Of a DNA stretch of 33,034 nt, positions 24,334 to 33,034 are shown piece by piece. Under the pieces are notes generated by a model, which had not been told where the DNA came from, ran no database searches, and saw only the letters and a list, made by a program, of their open reading frames with translations. The DNA comes from Lysobacterales bacterium (lineage in GTDB: Bacteria > Pseudomonadota > Gammaproteobacteria > Xanthomonadales > Marinicellaceae): contig JAGRJR010000037.1 in NCBI GenBank assembly GCA_020442635.1, positions 1 to 33,034 of the forward strand, in the 5' to 3' direction. Positions within the stretch are counted from its first letter, which is position 1. Each line of letters opens with the position of its first letter. A program made the position numbers and the translations under genes.

Positions 24334-24987
24334 CTAGAGTTTCAATAACTCCAACGGGCTCTCCATACTAAAATGCGCCAACCACTCTTCCGGCATATCC
24401 TCTGGTGCAAGATAGCCCCACAGGGCTATGGCCGATTGCATGCCTGCGGCGTGGGCGGCGACGATGTCGGATTGAGCGTCGCCAAGATAGAGGGTGTGTT
24501 CATGTTTGAGGTTCATCTTTTCGGCAGCGAGCAACAAGGGTTTAGGGTTGGGTTTGCCAACGCCGACTTCATCAGCGCAGATTAAAACTTGGGATTGTTG
24601 CAGTTCAAGTGTGTTGTGCACAATGGGTTTGGCCAACCAGGAGGGTTTGTTGGTAACGATGCCCCAGGCAATGTTGTTTTGATTCAAATGTTGCAACAAA
24701 TCAGCAATACCTTCAAACAACTGGCTGTGTGTATTGAGTTGTTGCTGATAGATTTCCAGGTACTCAAGTCTCAACTGCTCAAGCATTTCAGGCGATGGGT
24801 TATCGAAAACAGACATCACCAAAGCCACCGCCCCTTTGGAAATGTATTGTCGGTAATCGGCCACATTGAGCTGATGCTTCACCTGATGGTTGTCAGCCAA
24901 AGTAATCAAAGCATGAATCATGTCCACAGCAGTGTCCATCAGGGTGCCATCAAGGTCAAACAAAACCGCTTCAACAGGTTTAGCCAT
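24334..24987 (-). CDS. HAD-superfamily phosphatase, phosphoglycolate / MurNAc-6-phosphate (MupP) type
   Basis: A protein of 217 residues. HAD motif I is DLDGT (11-15, nucleophile Asp11); motif II Thr is in GIVTNKP; motif III Lys is in GVGKPNPKP; motif IV is GDAQSDIVAA. The insert after motif I is the helical C1 cap of the Gph family. Its start overlaps the end of ubiG by 8 bp, so it is translated with ubiG. In Pseudomonas the gene next to ubiG encodes MupP, a MurNAc-6-phosphate phosphatase of cell-wall recycling. Classical Gph hydrolyses 2-phosphoglycolate. Neighbourhood favours MupP, but sequence alone does not decide. Confidence 0.88.
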   Translation of the reverse strand: MAKPVEAVLFDLDGTLMDTAVDMIHALITLADNHQVKHQLNVADYRQYISKGAVALVMSVFDNPSPEMLEQLRLEYLEIYQQQLNTHSQLFEGIADLLQHLNQNNIAWGIVTNKPSWLAKPIVHNTLELQQSQVLICADEVGVGKPNPKPLLLAAEKMNLKHEHTLYLGDAQSDIVAAHAAGMQSAIALWGYLAPEDMPEEWLAHFSMESPLELLKL

Positions 24988-25684
24988 GTTTTTGGATTGC
25001 GATCAGGTAGTTGACGTCCAGATCATGTAGATCAATGGTGGCCGATTGGCTGATTGGGTTGTAGCGCATGCCGGATAAGTTAACAATATCTACGGGCTTT
25101 TGCTGTAATGCCCGAACCAGTTCCGAAGGTTTAATAAATTGCTCAAAATGATGAGTGCCTTTGGGCACGATTTTTAACACGTGTTCCGCAGCAAAAATGC
25201 CCAGTAACATGGCTTTGGGAGTGCGATTCAAAGTCGATAAGAACAACCAGCCGCCAGGCTTCAAGGCTTTTAAACAGGCATTAATGATGCTTTCCGGATC
25301 GGGTACATGCTCCAGCATTTCCAGACACGTGACCACATCGAAGGTCGCAGAATTTTGAGCGGCATAATTTTCAATGCTGACACATTGATAATCTACCTCC
25401 AGGCCTGATTCAAACAAATGCATTTTGGCTGTTTGTAAAGAAGCTTCGGATAAATCAAGACCTGTGACCTTTGCGCCGTTGTTCGCCAAAGCTTCAGACA
25501 AAATGCCACCGCCACAGCCCACATCCAATATTTTTTGTTGGTTCAATGGGACAAATTGTTGGATGTATTGCAAACGGGTTGGGTTGATATGGTGCAAAGT
25601 TTTGAAAGGTCCTTTGGGGTCCCACCAAAAAGCAGCCTGTCCATCAAATTGTTCTATTTCCTTGTCGAAATGATTGGCGTTCAT
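24980..25684 (-). CDS. ubiG: Ubiquinone biosynthesis O-methyltransferase UbiG
   Basis: A protein of 234 residues, the usual length. It methylates two hydroxyl groups in ubiquinone synthesis using S-adenosylmethionine. The N-terminal signature FWWDPKGPFKTLHHINPTRLQYI (with WWD and HxxNPxR) is specific to UbiG. The SAM-binding motif LDVGCGGGILSE starts at 53, and TCLEMLEHVPDP and GTHHFEQFIKPSEL are further family blocks. It heads a two-gene operon with the HAD phosphatase. The ATG is preceded by an A/T-rich leader without a strong ribosome-binding site. Confidence 0.96.
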   Translation of the reverse strand: MNANHFDKEIEQFDGQAAFWWDPKGPFKTLHHINPTRLQYIQQFVPLNQQKILDVGCGGGILSEALANNGAKVTGLDLSEASLQTAKMHLFESGLEVDYQCVSIENYAAQNSATFDVVTCLEMLEHVPDPESIINACLKALKPGGWLFLSTLNRTPKAMLLGIFAAEHVLKIVPKGTHHFEQFIKPSELVRALQQKPVDIVNLSGMRYNPISQSATIDLHDLDVNYLIAIQKHG

Positions 25685-25737
25685 GGTGATTTTTATTGAT
25701 TAAAATTGTATTTTACACGGTTGAGGTTAAAAAATAG

Positions 25738-25834
25738 ATTAAAAAAGTGCCTGGAAAAAGAGAGAGTAAGAAACCAGGCACTTTGCAAATACCAAGATTC
25801 TTATCAAGGGGGAGGAGCGTTTAAAAACCTTGGT
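25738..25834 (-). ncRNA. Candidate small RNA with anti-Shine-Dalgarno loop (cuckoo/CcsR-like layout)
   Basis: Read on the minus strand: a -10-like TATAAG (25837-25842) is followed at the right distance by a hairpin with arms ACCAAG / CTTGGT (25829-25834 and 25791-25796). Its loop carries CTCCTCCCCC (25808-25817), complementary to Shine-Dalgarno sequences. Next comes an intrinsic terminator. The product would be about 95 nt. Two stem-loops with a CCUCCUCCC-type motif in the first loop is the layout of the Rhodobacter CcsR / 'cuckoo' RNAs. No good -35 is visible, and homology is not claimed. Confidence 0.4.
25741..25784 (-). terminator. Intrinsic terminator with no upstream protein gene
   Basis: An 11-bp perfect inverted repeat (AAAGTGCCTGG / CCAGGCACTTT) has a 19-nt pyrimidine-rich loop on the minus strand. 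Its last arm runs into six T (25741-25746). On the plus strand only three T follow, so the terminator works toward lower coordinates, where it would end a transcript from a gap that has no coding sequence. Confidence 0.65.
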
Positions 25835-26084
25835 TACTTATATAAACGAAAATCAAAAGAAAAGTGTGCCATAAAAAATGCAAATAGTGTTGATGGGTTT
25901 GAGTGACGATATGAAAATGTTAAAAAGGGTGTGTTGAAATTGGCTTAATATGAAATAGGGTTCGATAATGGTGTTAAAATAAAGCTTCAAAAATTAAGCT
26001 GTAAAGTAATTTAAGTCTTGTGACTGAGTAGTTAAAACCCATATCTAATGACATCACTTTTTTGGGGTACTTGAATAATTCCAC

Positions 26085-26456
26085 ATGAAATCTGTAGCTG
26101 ACAAATTAGGCATGTTTTTGTCTGGCCTTTGTGCCATTCAATGTGCAATGTTGCCGATATTGCTCAGTGTTTCGGCCGTGGTGCCGAATTGGGCACATTT
26201 TGGCCATGGGTGGATTTGGTTGTCGGTGATTGGTGCCATTGCGTTGTGGTCTTTTGGCCGTGGTTGGAAACACCATCGGGACATTAAAGTGGTGATGTTG
26301 TTTGTCTTGGGATATGGCGTTTTGGTGACAGCAACCTTGCTTGAAGATCAAGTCAGTGTGCTGGTGGAATCAATGCTTTTTGTTGTTGGCGGTTTGTTGA
26401 TGGTGATGGCGCACTGGCGAAATTACCGAACCGCAAAGTGTGTTAAGGAAGATTGA
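26085..26456 (+). CDS. MerC-domain membrane protein
   Basis: A protein of 123 residues with four hydrophobic helices. The first helix carries Cys16 and Cys20 in GLCAIQCAMLPIL, matching the MerC-type inner-membrane proteins in which a paired Cys in helix 1 followed by Pro binds Hg(II). There is no merR, merT, merP or merA nearby, so mercury resistance is not supported by context; such stand-alone MerC-like proteins are common and uncharacterised. The start has no nearby Shine-Dalgarno site. It converges on rubredoxin with 8 bp between stops. Confidence 0.78.
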   Translation: MKSVADKLGMFLSGLCAIQCAMLPILLSVSAVVPNWAHFGHGWIWLSVIGAIALWSFGRGWKHHRDIKVVMLFVLGYGVLVTATLLEDQVSVLVESMLFVVGGLLMVMAHWRNYRTAKCVKED

Positions 26457-26464
26457 GAAGTTGA

Positions 26465-26635
26465 TTACAACTCCTCAAAGTCGTCTTTGGTGACACCGCA
26501 GTCTGGACACATCCAGGTTTCAGGAACATCGTCCCAACGTGTACCGGGTTCGATGCCGTCATCTGGCCAGCCATCGGCTTCGTCATAAATGAGGCCGCAA
26601 ACAACACAAATATATTTTTTAAACTCTGTTTCCAT
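26465..26635 (-). CDS. Rubredoxin
   Basis: A protein of 56 residues from the ATG at 26635. A TTG 24 bp upstream would add eight unlike residues, and the AAAGG site suits the ATG better (11 nt spacing). The two iron-binding knuckles are CVVCG (Cys10, Cys13) and CPDCG (Cys43, Cys46). The core [28 protein letters not shown] fits classical rubredoxin almost exactly. It is a one-electron carrier, possibly for an alkane hydroxylase or an oxidative-stress reductase; no partner gene is in the window. Confidence 0.96.
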   Translation of the reverse strand: METEFKKYICVVCGLIYDEADGWPDDGIEPGTRWDDVPETWMCPDCGVTKDDFEEL

Positions 26636-26676
26636 TGGGGTAGTTGCCTTTCGGCTCAATATTTAAAGTTGCTGCC

Positions 26677-26704
26677 AATATACGGCCAAACAGAGAAAAA
26701 TCAA
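26677..26704 (-). promoter_or_regulatory. Candidate sigma-70 promoter of the rubredoxin gene
   Basis: TTGATT (26699-26704) and TATATT (26677-26682) are 16 bp apart on the minus strand. The expected start is near 26670, about 35 nt before the chosen ATG, which also supports the shorter protein. Confidence 0.6.
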
Positions 26705-26758
26705 GAGTGCTTTACATGACGACATCATCAAAGCATTCCACGAACATAAAACAAGATT

Positions 26759-27712
26759 ATGGAATACGCATTAGAAATTAAAGATTTGGTTAAGACCTAC
26801 AAAGACGGCACCCAAGCCTTAAAGGGGGTGGATATGCAAGTTGAGGCTGGAGAAATTTTTGCGCTATTGGGTCCTAATGGTGCTGGCAAATCGACCATGA
26901 TAGGCATCATTTCTTCACTGGTTAATTTAAGCTCAGGCAGTGTGAAAGTTTTTGGCAAGGATTTGATTTCAGATCGCCAGGCAGTGAAATCAATGATTGG
27001 TTTGGTTCCTCAGGAATTTAATTTCAACATGTTTGAAAAGCCGATTGATATTGTTGCCAATCAAGCCGGCTTTTATGGCATTCCAAGACAAGAAGCCCTG
27101 GCGCGGGCAGAAAAATACCTGAAACAACTACAGCTGTGGGACAAAAAAGACAGCATGTCACGCGGTTTATCAGGTGGTATGAAGCGCCGTTTAATGATTG
27201 CCAGAGCTATGGTCAATGAACCCAAGCTATTAATATTGGATGAGCCAACGGCTGGTGTGGATATAGAAATTCGTCGTTCCATGTGGTCGTTTGTGGAACA
27301 AATTGCCAAACAAGGCACCACCATCATTCTGACGACCCATTATCTGGAAGAAGCCGAACAGTTGTGTAAAAACATCGCCATCATTGACCATGGTGAGATC
27401 GTGCGCAACACCACCATCAAGGACTTGTTAAAAACTTTGGACATTGAAACCTTTATTTTCGATTTGGATAAACAGGCTGATGAAGGATTGTTGACGTCGT
27501 TGGGCGCAACACCAAAGGATGACACCTCGATAGAGCTGGATGTGCCCAAGTCAAAAGATTTAAACAGTGTGTTCCAAAAACTGGACGAAGCAGGTTATAA
27601 AGTGACCTCAATGCGCAACAAAGCCAACCGCCTTGAAGAGTTGTTTGTGAAAATGATAGAAAGCAGCAACAAAAATAACCCAGTGACAGAAAAAAATGGA
27701 GATCCATCATGA
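26759..27712 (+). CDS. yadG: ABC exporter ATP-binding protein, YadG type
   Basis: A protein of 317 residues. Walker A GPNGAGKST (38-46), Q-loop Gln84, signature LSGGM (136-140), Walker B LLILDEP (156-162, catalytic Glu161) and switch His193 are all present. Stretches such as LVPQEFNFN, NQAGFYG, DEPTAGVDIEIRRSMW and the end SMRNKANRLEELFV are nearly those of E. coli YadG, including the C-terminal dimer-like extension. The substrate of YadGH is not known. It overlaps yadH by 4 bp (ATGA), so the two are translationally coupled. Confidence 0.94.
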   Translation: MEYALEIKDLVKTYKDGTQALKGVDMQVEAGEIFALLGPNGAGKSTMIGIISSLVNLSSGSVKVFGKDLISDRQAVKSMIGLVPQEFNFNMFEKPIDIVANQAGFYGIPRQEALARAEKYLKQLQLWDKKDSMSRGLSGGMKRRLMIARAMVNEPKLLILDEPTAGVDIEIRRSMWSFVEQIAKQGTTIILTTHYLEEAEQLCKNIAIIDHGEIVRNTTIKDLLKTLDIETFIFDLDKQADEGLLTSLGATPKDDTSIELDVPKSKDLNSVFQKLDEAGYKVTSMRNKANRLEELFVKMIESSNKNNPVTEKNGDPS

Positions 27713-28479
27713 GTTCTACTACCCGGATTGGCATTCAGACCTTGTTACGCAAGGAAATTACCCGAATCGTTCGCATTTGGTCACAAACCTTATTACCACC
27801 AGCCATCACCATGACCTTGTATTTTGTGATTTTTGGAAACCTGATTGGATCAAGAATTGGCCAGATGGGTGGTTTCGATTATATGTCGTTTATCGTACCT
27901 GGTTTGGTAATGATGGCGGTGATCACTTCCTCTTACGGTAATATGGTCTCTTCGTTTTTTGGTGCTAAGTTTGCCAAGCATGTGGAAGAATTGTTGATTT
28001 CACCGATGCCCAACTGGGCGATACTGGCAGGTTATGTCAGTGGTAGTTTGTTTCGTGGTTTAGCTGTTGGTTTGATAGTCACCATCATTTCTTTGTTCTT
28101 TACGCAAATTCAAATCCACAGTTATTGGATTGTGTTGTCTACTGTGGTGTTGACCTCGGTGGTGTTTTCCCTGGGCGGCTTTATCAATGCCGCGTTTGCC
28201 AAGAAGTTTGATGACATTGCCATCATTCCGACCTTTATTTTGACCCCTTTGACCTATTTGGGTGGTGTGTTCTACTCAATCTCCCTGCTCCCCGATTTCT
28301 GGCAAGGTGTGTCAAAAATCAATCCAGTGCTGTATATGGTCAACACTTTCCGTTACGGCTTTTTGGGTGTATCGGACATCAATGTCGGCGTGGCCTACGG
28401 CATCATCATTGGCTTTGTGTTGATCCTTGGTTTTATTTCCTGGTATATCTTGCATAAGGGTATTGGTTTGCGTTCCTGA
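27709..28479 (+). CDS. yadH: ABC-2 type permease, YadH type
   Basis: A protein of 256 residues, the same length as E. coli YadH, with six hydrophobic helices. It begins with the cytoplasmic segment LLRKEITRIVRIWSQTLLPPAIT, an ABC-2 permease hallmark. Further family blocks are FGAKFAKHVEELLISPMPNWAIL (coupling-helix region), FTLTPLTYLGGVFY-like text at ~180-195, and NPVLYMVNTFRYGFLG near the end. It forms the membrane half of the exporter with the gene before it, with which it shares four bases. It ends 23 bp before the stop of the converging AraC-family gene. Confidence 0.94.
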   Translation: MSSTTRIGIQTLLRKEITRIVRIWSQTLLPPAITMTLYFVIFGNLIGSRIGQMGGFDYMSFIVPGLVMMAVITSSYGNMVSSFFGAKFAKHVEELLISPMPNWAILAGYVSGSLFRGLAVGLIVTIISLFFTQIQIHSYWIVLSTVVLTSVVFSLGGFINAAFAKKFDDIAIIPTFILTPLTYLGGVFYSISLLPDFWQGVSKINPVLYMVNTFRYGFLGVSDINVGVAYGIIIGFVLILGFISWYILHKGIGLRS

Positions 28480-28502
28480 TACCATACAAAAATTAAGAGG
28501 TG

Positions 28503-29654
28503 TTAGTTGATTTGGCTTTGTTGCTGCTTATAGGCGCTTGGCGTAGTGTTGGTATGTTTCTTAAAAGCTTTATTGAACGTTGATTTTGAGTTGAAACCAA
28601 CTAAAAAAGCGATATCCAGTATGTTTTGATCTGATTGAATGAGTTGATGACAGGCGTCTTTAATTCTTAAGTTGTTGATGTAATCATAAAATCCCTGATT
28701 GAGGTGTATATTCAACACCTGTGATAGTTTGTTGGCTGAAACGTCCAGATGCTCAGCTAAGTTTTGTAAGGATAGGTCTGATTTTCGGTGTAAATGATGC
28801 TCGCGTGCAGATGATGATAAGCGCTCTTTGATGTCTTCAATTTCAGCCATTGATAAGGGTGCTTTTTTATATTTTTTTGTAACACCTTGTTCATTGCCGG
28901 TTTTTTTATGGGTCAGTTTCGGAACAAGCACAGGTTGTTGGTTTAAAGCCAATAATGCAAAACACAGCGACCACGATAACTCAAACCAGCCAAACCCCAA
29001 TGCCCAGACACTTTTTTCAGTTACATTGCTGGGTAATAACAACTCTGAGGTTGAAACCAGCCAAACCAAAACCAGAGTGACCAAAATCCAACGAACCCAA
29101 GACAGGCTTTTATCGGAGATGTCCGAAAAGAAAGATTTCACTTTTAACAAGTTGTTATTGAGTAACTTGAACGACAATATCACATAGATGAGTCCTAAAG
29201 GTATTAACGCCATCAGAGCCAAAGTAGGTCCCCAAGTAACCAAGCCATGATGTGTAAGGGTGCCTGCCGGGGCTTCTAGGCGATTTAATTTTTCGGTGGA
29301 GTCAAACAAGTAATAAGGTAAACACAAGAACAAGGCCAGCCAAAAGCCCAATCCATGTTGAGAAAAAAAGTGAACCGGCTGTTTTTCCTTAACCAAACCT
29401 TTAAGATAGAGATACAAAGCGGGAGGCATCAGCATTAAGAAAGGAATGTAAATATTGACAAAGCTGGGGCACCATTTCCAACCTTCTATTTGCCAAAACA
29501 AATCATCCAGGTAATTAATGCTTGATGCCATAAAAAACATGGCTAAGTATTGATAAGGGCGATCTTTTTTCCAAAGACTCTGTACCATAGCAAGTAAGTT
29601 AACACCCAAAGTAACACAGGTTAAACAAACGAGAAATAATTCGAGTCCTGGCAT
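28503..29654 (-). CDS. AraC-family regulator with N-terminal membrane domain
   Basis: A protein of 383 residues. The first ~235 residues hold about seven hydrophobic helices. A basic linker (KLTHKKTGNEQ...KKYKK) leads to a C-terminal AraC/XylS DNA-binding domain (about 265-378) with two helix-turn-helix units: DLSLQNLAEHLDVSANKLSQVL and ILDIAFLVGFNSKSTFNKAFKK, then TPSAYK. Such 7TM-AraC proteins are thought to sense membrane or extracellular signals and act on nearby genes; neither neighbour is an obvious target, though the divergent S41 protease gene shares its upstream region. Confidence 0.88.
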   Translation of the reverse strand: MPGLELFLVCLTCVTLGVNLLAMVQSLWKKDRPYQYLAMFFMASSINYLDDLFWQIEGWKWCPSFVNIYIPFLMLMPPALYLYLKGLVKEKQPVHFFSQHGLGFWLALFLCLPYYLFDSTEKLNRLEAPAGTLTHHGLVTWGPTLALMALIPLGLIYVILSFKLLNNNLLKVKSFFSDISDKSLSWVRWILVTLVLVWLVSTSELLLPSNVTEKSVWALGFGWFELSWSLCFALLALNQQPVLVPKLTHKKTGNEQGVTKKYKKAPLSMAEIEDIKERLSSSAREHHLHRKSDLSLQNLAEHLDVSANKLSQVLNIHLNQGFYDYINNLRIKDACHQLIQSDQNILDIAFLVGFNSKSTFNKAFKKHTNTTPSAYKQQQSQIN

Positions 29655-29749
29655 TTATTTTTACTCAAAAAGTATCAACCCAAGGGTTAGGACGACCAAG
29701 AACACATCTTTCGATAAGCTGCACCAACTTATTTTTATTGGAGCGTATC

Positions 29750-31141
29750 GTGCTAAAAACATTTAAATACTGGGTCATGAGTTTGTCATTGTTATTTCAG
29801 GTTTCCTGTCACATGGACGGGCCAAACTCTAAATTAAAAAATTCTCAAAAGCAAATTTTCTTGGAGGGTGTGTGGCAATCTGATGATTATGGCTATTTGC
29901 TGACTTTCAAAGAAAAGCAAAAACGCCTGTATGACTTCAGTACCAACCACTGTTACCAACAACCACTGAACAGCGACGAAATTTCGAAGCTATTATCTCA
30001 TGTTGAACCAATCGATGAACAAACGATGAGAGCCCGTATTCAAGGAGGCATGACGTCCTATCATTTTAAGCGTATCGCTGGACTTCCCGAAAATTGTCGT
30101 CATTTAAGAGGGTCTCATGCTGAGGCATTGCAGTACTTTACTGAGCTGATGAAAGCACATTATGCTTATTTTGATTTGTATGGTGTCAATTGGTCTCAAA
30201 GGGTTCAGCAGGCTCTTGATGGTTTGGATACTGAGCTGTCAGCATCAAAGACGTTTGAAGTCATTAAACAGCTGATGCAGGGTATTGGGGATGCACACTT
30301 TTTTCTGAACGCCGAGGTTGATGGAGAATCGATGTTGCATGTACTGGGCAGGTCAAAAACATTACGCCCCGCTTTAGATAAGGCATTCTCGCAACAACAA
30401 GCCATCAAGGATCCCCGAAAATTCAGAAAGGCTTGGTATCGGCAATATAAAAGCAACATAGAAAACCAGATTTTAAAAGGTAACTACCATTATGCTGCAA
30501 ATGATGCACTGCTTTGGGGGAAAGTGGGTGAAATTGGGTATATTAATATGTTACGTATGATAACGCTGTCACGTTCTGGTTTGTTACAAGATGACCTCAA
30601 AGCATTTAAAGAGCAAATGGATGTTATCATGACAAAGCTTCAGGATACTTCGGCTTTAATCATTGATGTGACCACTAACAGCGGTGGTCATGACGAAGTT
30701 GGTTTAATGATGACAGGTTACTTTATCGAAAAGCCAACCAGGGTTTACAGTAAAAAGGTGTATGGATCTGATCAACAGGAGCAAGTGATTGAGGCTGTTC
30801 CGGGACATACGAATTATCAAAAACCGGTATTTATATTAACCAGTGATCATACCGTCAGTGCCGCTGAAACATTTGTGATGGCGATGAAAAATTTACCGCA
30901 GGTGACTCAAGTTGGAGAAATAACCAGAGGCGCTTTTTCAGATGTCTTGGACAAAACTTTACCTAATGGCTGGTCCGTTGGCATTTCCAATGAAGTGTAT
31001 CAAGATTTGGATGGTTTGTCCTGGGAAGCCAAAGGCTTGCTGCCGGCGTGGCATTTTCCAATATTTGCGGGGCAGGACATCTACCAAAGCCATGTTAATG
31101 CACTCGGTCAACTATTGAAAAGGGTTACATCATCGCTTTAG
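29750..31141 (+). CDS. S41 family serine peptidase, exported
   Basis: The start is the GTG at 29750, supported by GGAG 6 nt upstream; a TTG at 29738 would place that GGAG inside the gene. The product is 463 residues with a signal peptide (about 1-20) ending FQVSC, which may be a weak lipobox. The tail-specific-protease core is near the C-terminus: ALIIDVTTNSGGHDE, then PVFILTSDHTVSAAETFVMAMKNLPQVTQVGEITRGAFSD with the likely nucleophile Ser in TVSAAE. No PDZ domain is evident, as in the IRBP/tricorn-core-like S41 subgroup. It is divergent from the 7TM-AraC gene across 95 bp. Confidence 0.85.
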   Translation: MLKTFKYWVMSLSLLFQVSCHMDGPNSKLKNSQKQIFLEGVWQSDDYGYLLTFKEKQKRLYDFSTNHCYQQPLNSDEISKLLSHVEPIDEQTMRARIQGGMTSYHFKRIAGLPENCRHLRGSHAEALQYFTELMKAHYAYFDLYGVNWSQRVQQALDGLDTELSASKTFEVIKQLMQGIGDAHFFLNAEVDGESMLHVLGRSKTLRPALDKAFSQQQAIKDPRKFRKAWYRQYKSNIENQILKGNYHYAANDALLWGKVGEIGYINMLRMITLSRSGLLQDDLKAFKEQMDVIMTKLQDTSALIIDVTTNSGGHDEVGLMMTGYFIEKPTRVYSKKVYGSDQQEQVIEAVPGHTNYQKPVFILTSDHTVSAAETFVMAMKNLPQVTQVGEITRGAFSDVLDKTLPNGWSVGISNEVYQDLDGLSWEAKGLLPAWHFPIFAGQDIYQSHVNALGQLLKRVTSSL

Positions 31142-31172
31142 GTTAATAAAAAGCGAATTTGTTGTATTTTTG

Positions 31173-31200
31173 CTTGAAATTGAAAGTAACAACCCCACAT
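31173..31200 (+). promoter_or_regulatory. Sigma-32 (RpoH) heat-shock promoter of groESL
   Basis: CTTGAAA (31173-31179), a 13-bp spacer and CCCCACAT (31193-31200) match the RpoH consensus CTTGAAA-N11-16-CCCCATnT. It lies upstream of groES. Transcription should start near 31207. Confidence 0.85.
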
Positions 31201-31212
31201 GTCACACCAACT

Positions 31213-31245
31213 GAAGCGTTGTTGATTAAAAGCCAACAACGCTTC
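31213..31245 (+). repeat. 12-bp perfect inverted repeat with 9-nt spacer in the groES leader
   Basis: The arms GAAGCGTTGTTG and CAACAACGCTTC are perfect around a 9-nt centre. It begins about 6 nt after the predicted start point. The geometry (long arms, N9 spacer, groE leader) is that of the HrcA-binding CIRCE element, but the sequence is not CIRCE (TTAGCACTC-N9-GAGTGCTAA). No T-run follows, so it is not a terminator. Confidence 0.8.
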
Positions 31246-31289
31246 CTCACTTACTATCAATTTAAAATGTAATTTAAGGAGTTCGAAAG

Positions 31290-33034
<1,745 letters not shown>

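Larger units (their letters stand above)
25685..26084. other. 400-bp gap without a protein gene; holds the candidate small RNA
   Basis: This AT-rich stretch contains no convincing open reading frame. The only strong signals are two hairpins and a C-rich tract on the minus strand between 25738 and 25842, annotated separately as a candidate small RNA. The part from about 25860 to 26084 shows nothing I can name; it should carry the promoter of the MerC-like gene. Confidence 0.6.

Noticed and set aside
25808..25872. A plus-strand GGGGGAGGAG that looks like a Shine-Dalgarno site for a tiny peptide
   Set aside because: The first usable start (TTG at 25830) is 12 nt away and would encode only 14 residues. 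The tract makes better sense as the complement of a C-rich loop on the minus strand.
25706..25906. A 66-codon plus-strand open frame in the gap upstream of ubiG
   Set aside because: It runs through the perfect terminator hairpin, has Lys/Arg-rich low-complexity content, no ribosome-binding site and no family resemblance.
26085..26456. A mercury-resistance operon around the MerC-like gene
   Set aside because: No merR, merT, merP or merA homologue is next to it; the neighbours are rubredoxin and a putative small RNA.
31213..31245. groES leader repeat as a standard CIRCE element
   Set aside because: The spacing fits but the arms share no meaningful identity with TTAGCACTC/GAGTGCTAA, so I describe it only as CIRCE-like in geometry.

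Overview
The window is a 33 kb stretch of an AT-leaning, gene-dense bacterial chromosome. The gene set points to a marine gammaproteobacterium: UbiG, a sigma-32-type groESL promoter, a YadG/YadH-type exporter, long-form isocitrate lyase with malate synthase G, and Hanks-type kinases with ECF sigma factors. A secreted protein ending in an IFSDGFE-type tail suggests a Marinicella / Wenzhouxiangella / Xanthomonadales-like lineage. That placement is inference from recognised families, not from a database search. I see no tRNA, rRNA, CRISPR array, insertion sequence or phage gene, and both ends cut through genes.

Layout. 1-5.5 kb: the 3' part of an M48 metalloprotease, a PepSY membrane protein, a RidA-family protein lacking the usual catalytic arginine, a two-gene operon of secreted proteins, and a membrane protein with a short N-terminal alpha/beta domain. 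5.5-9.5 kb: a lipoprotein M3 oligopeptidase (Dcp-like) with a clear terminator, and an autotransporter-type outer-membrane protein. 9.6-12.2 kb: PEP carboxylase of the divergent type. 12.2-15.7 kb: an operon of a transmembrane Ser/Thr kinase and an ECF sigma factor. 15.8-19.9 kb: the glyoxylate shunt, with aceA and glcB diverging from a 297-bp region that holds several dyads. 20-22.7 kb: small same-strand genes (unknown, YdeI/OmpD-associated, RraB-like, DUF1304, exported metallo-beta-lactamase fold). 22.9-26.7 kb: MarC, DUF2061 with a promoter overlapped by a Fur-box-like site, a small protein, a HAD phosphatase with ubiG, a 400-bp gap that may hold a small RNA gene, a MerC-like protein and rubredoxin. 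26.7-33 kb: yadGH, a membrane-anchored AraC regulator, an S41 protease, and groES-groEL.

Metabolic logic: PEP carboxylase, isocitrate lyase and malate synthase together feed C4 acids and allow growth on acetyl-CoA-yielding substrates such as lipids and amino acids. This fits the several peptidases (M48, M3, S41). Regulation visible in the sequence includes a sigma-32 promoter for groESL followed by a 12-bp inverted repeat with a 9-nt spacer, hairpins in both glyoxylate-shunt leaders, and a probable phosphorylation-controlled ECF sigma factor.

The most interesting leads are the kinase/ECF pair, whose sigma factor lacks the acidic region-2 motif; a candidate ~95-nt antisense-Shine-Dalgarno small RNA on the minus strand near 25.8 kb; the groES leader repeat; and the Fur-like site on the DUF2061 promoter.
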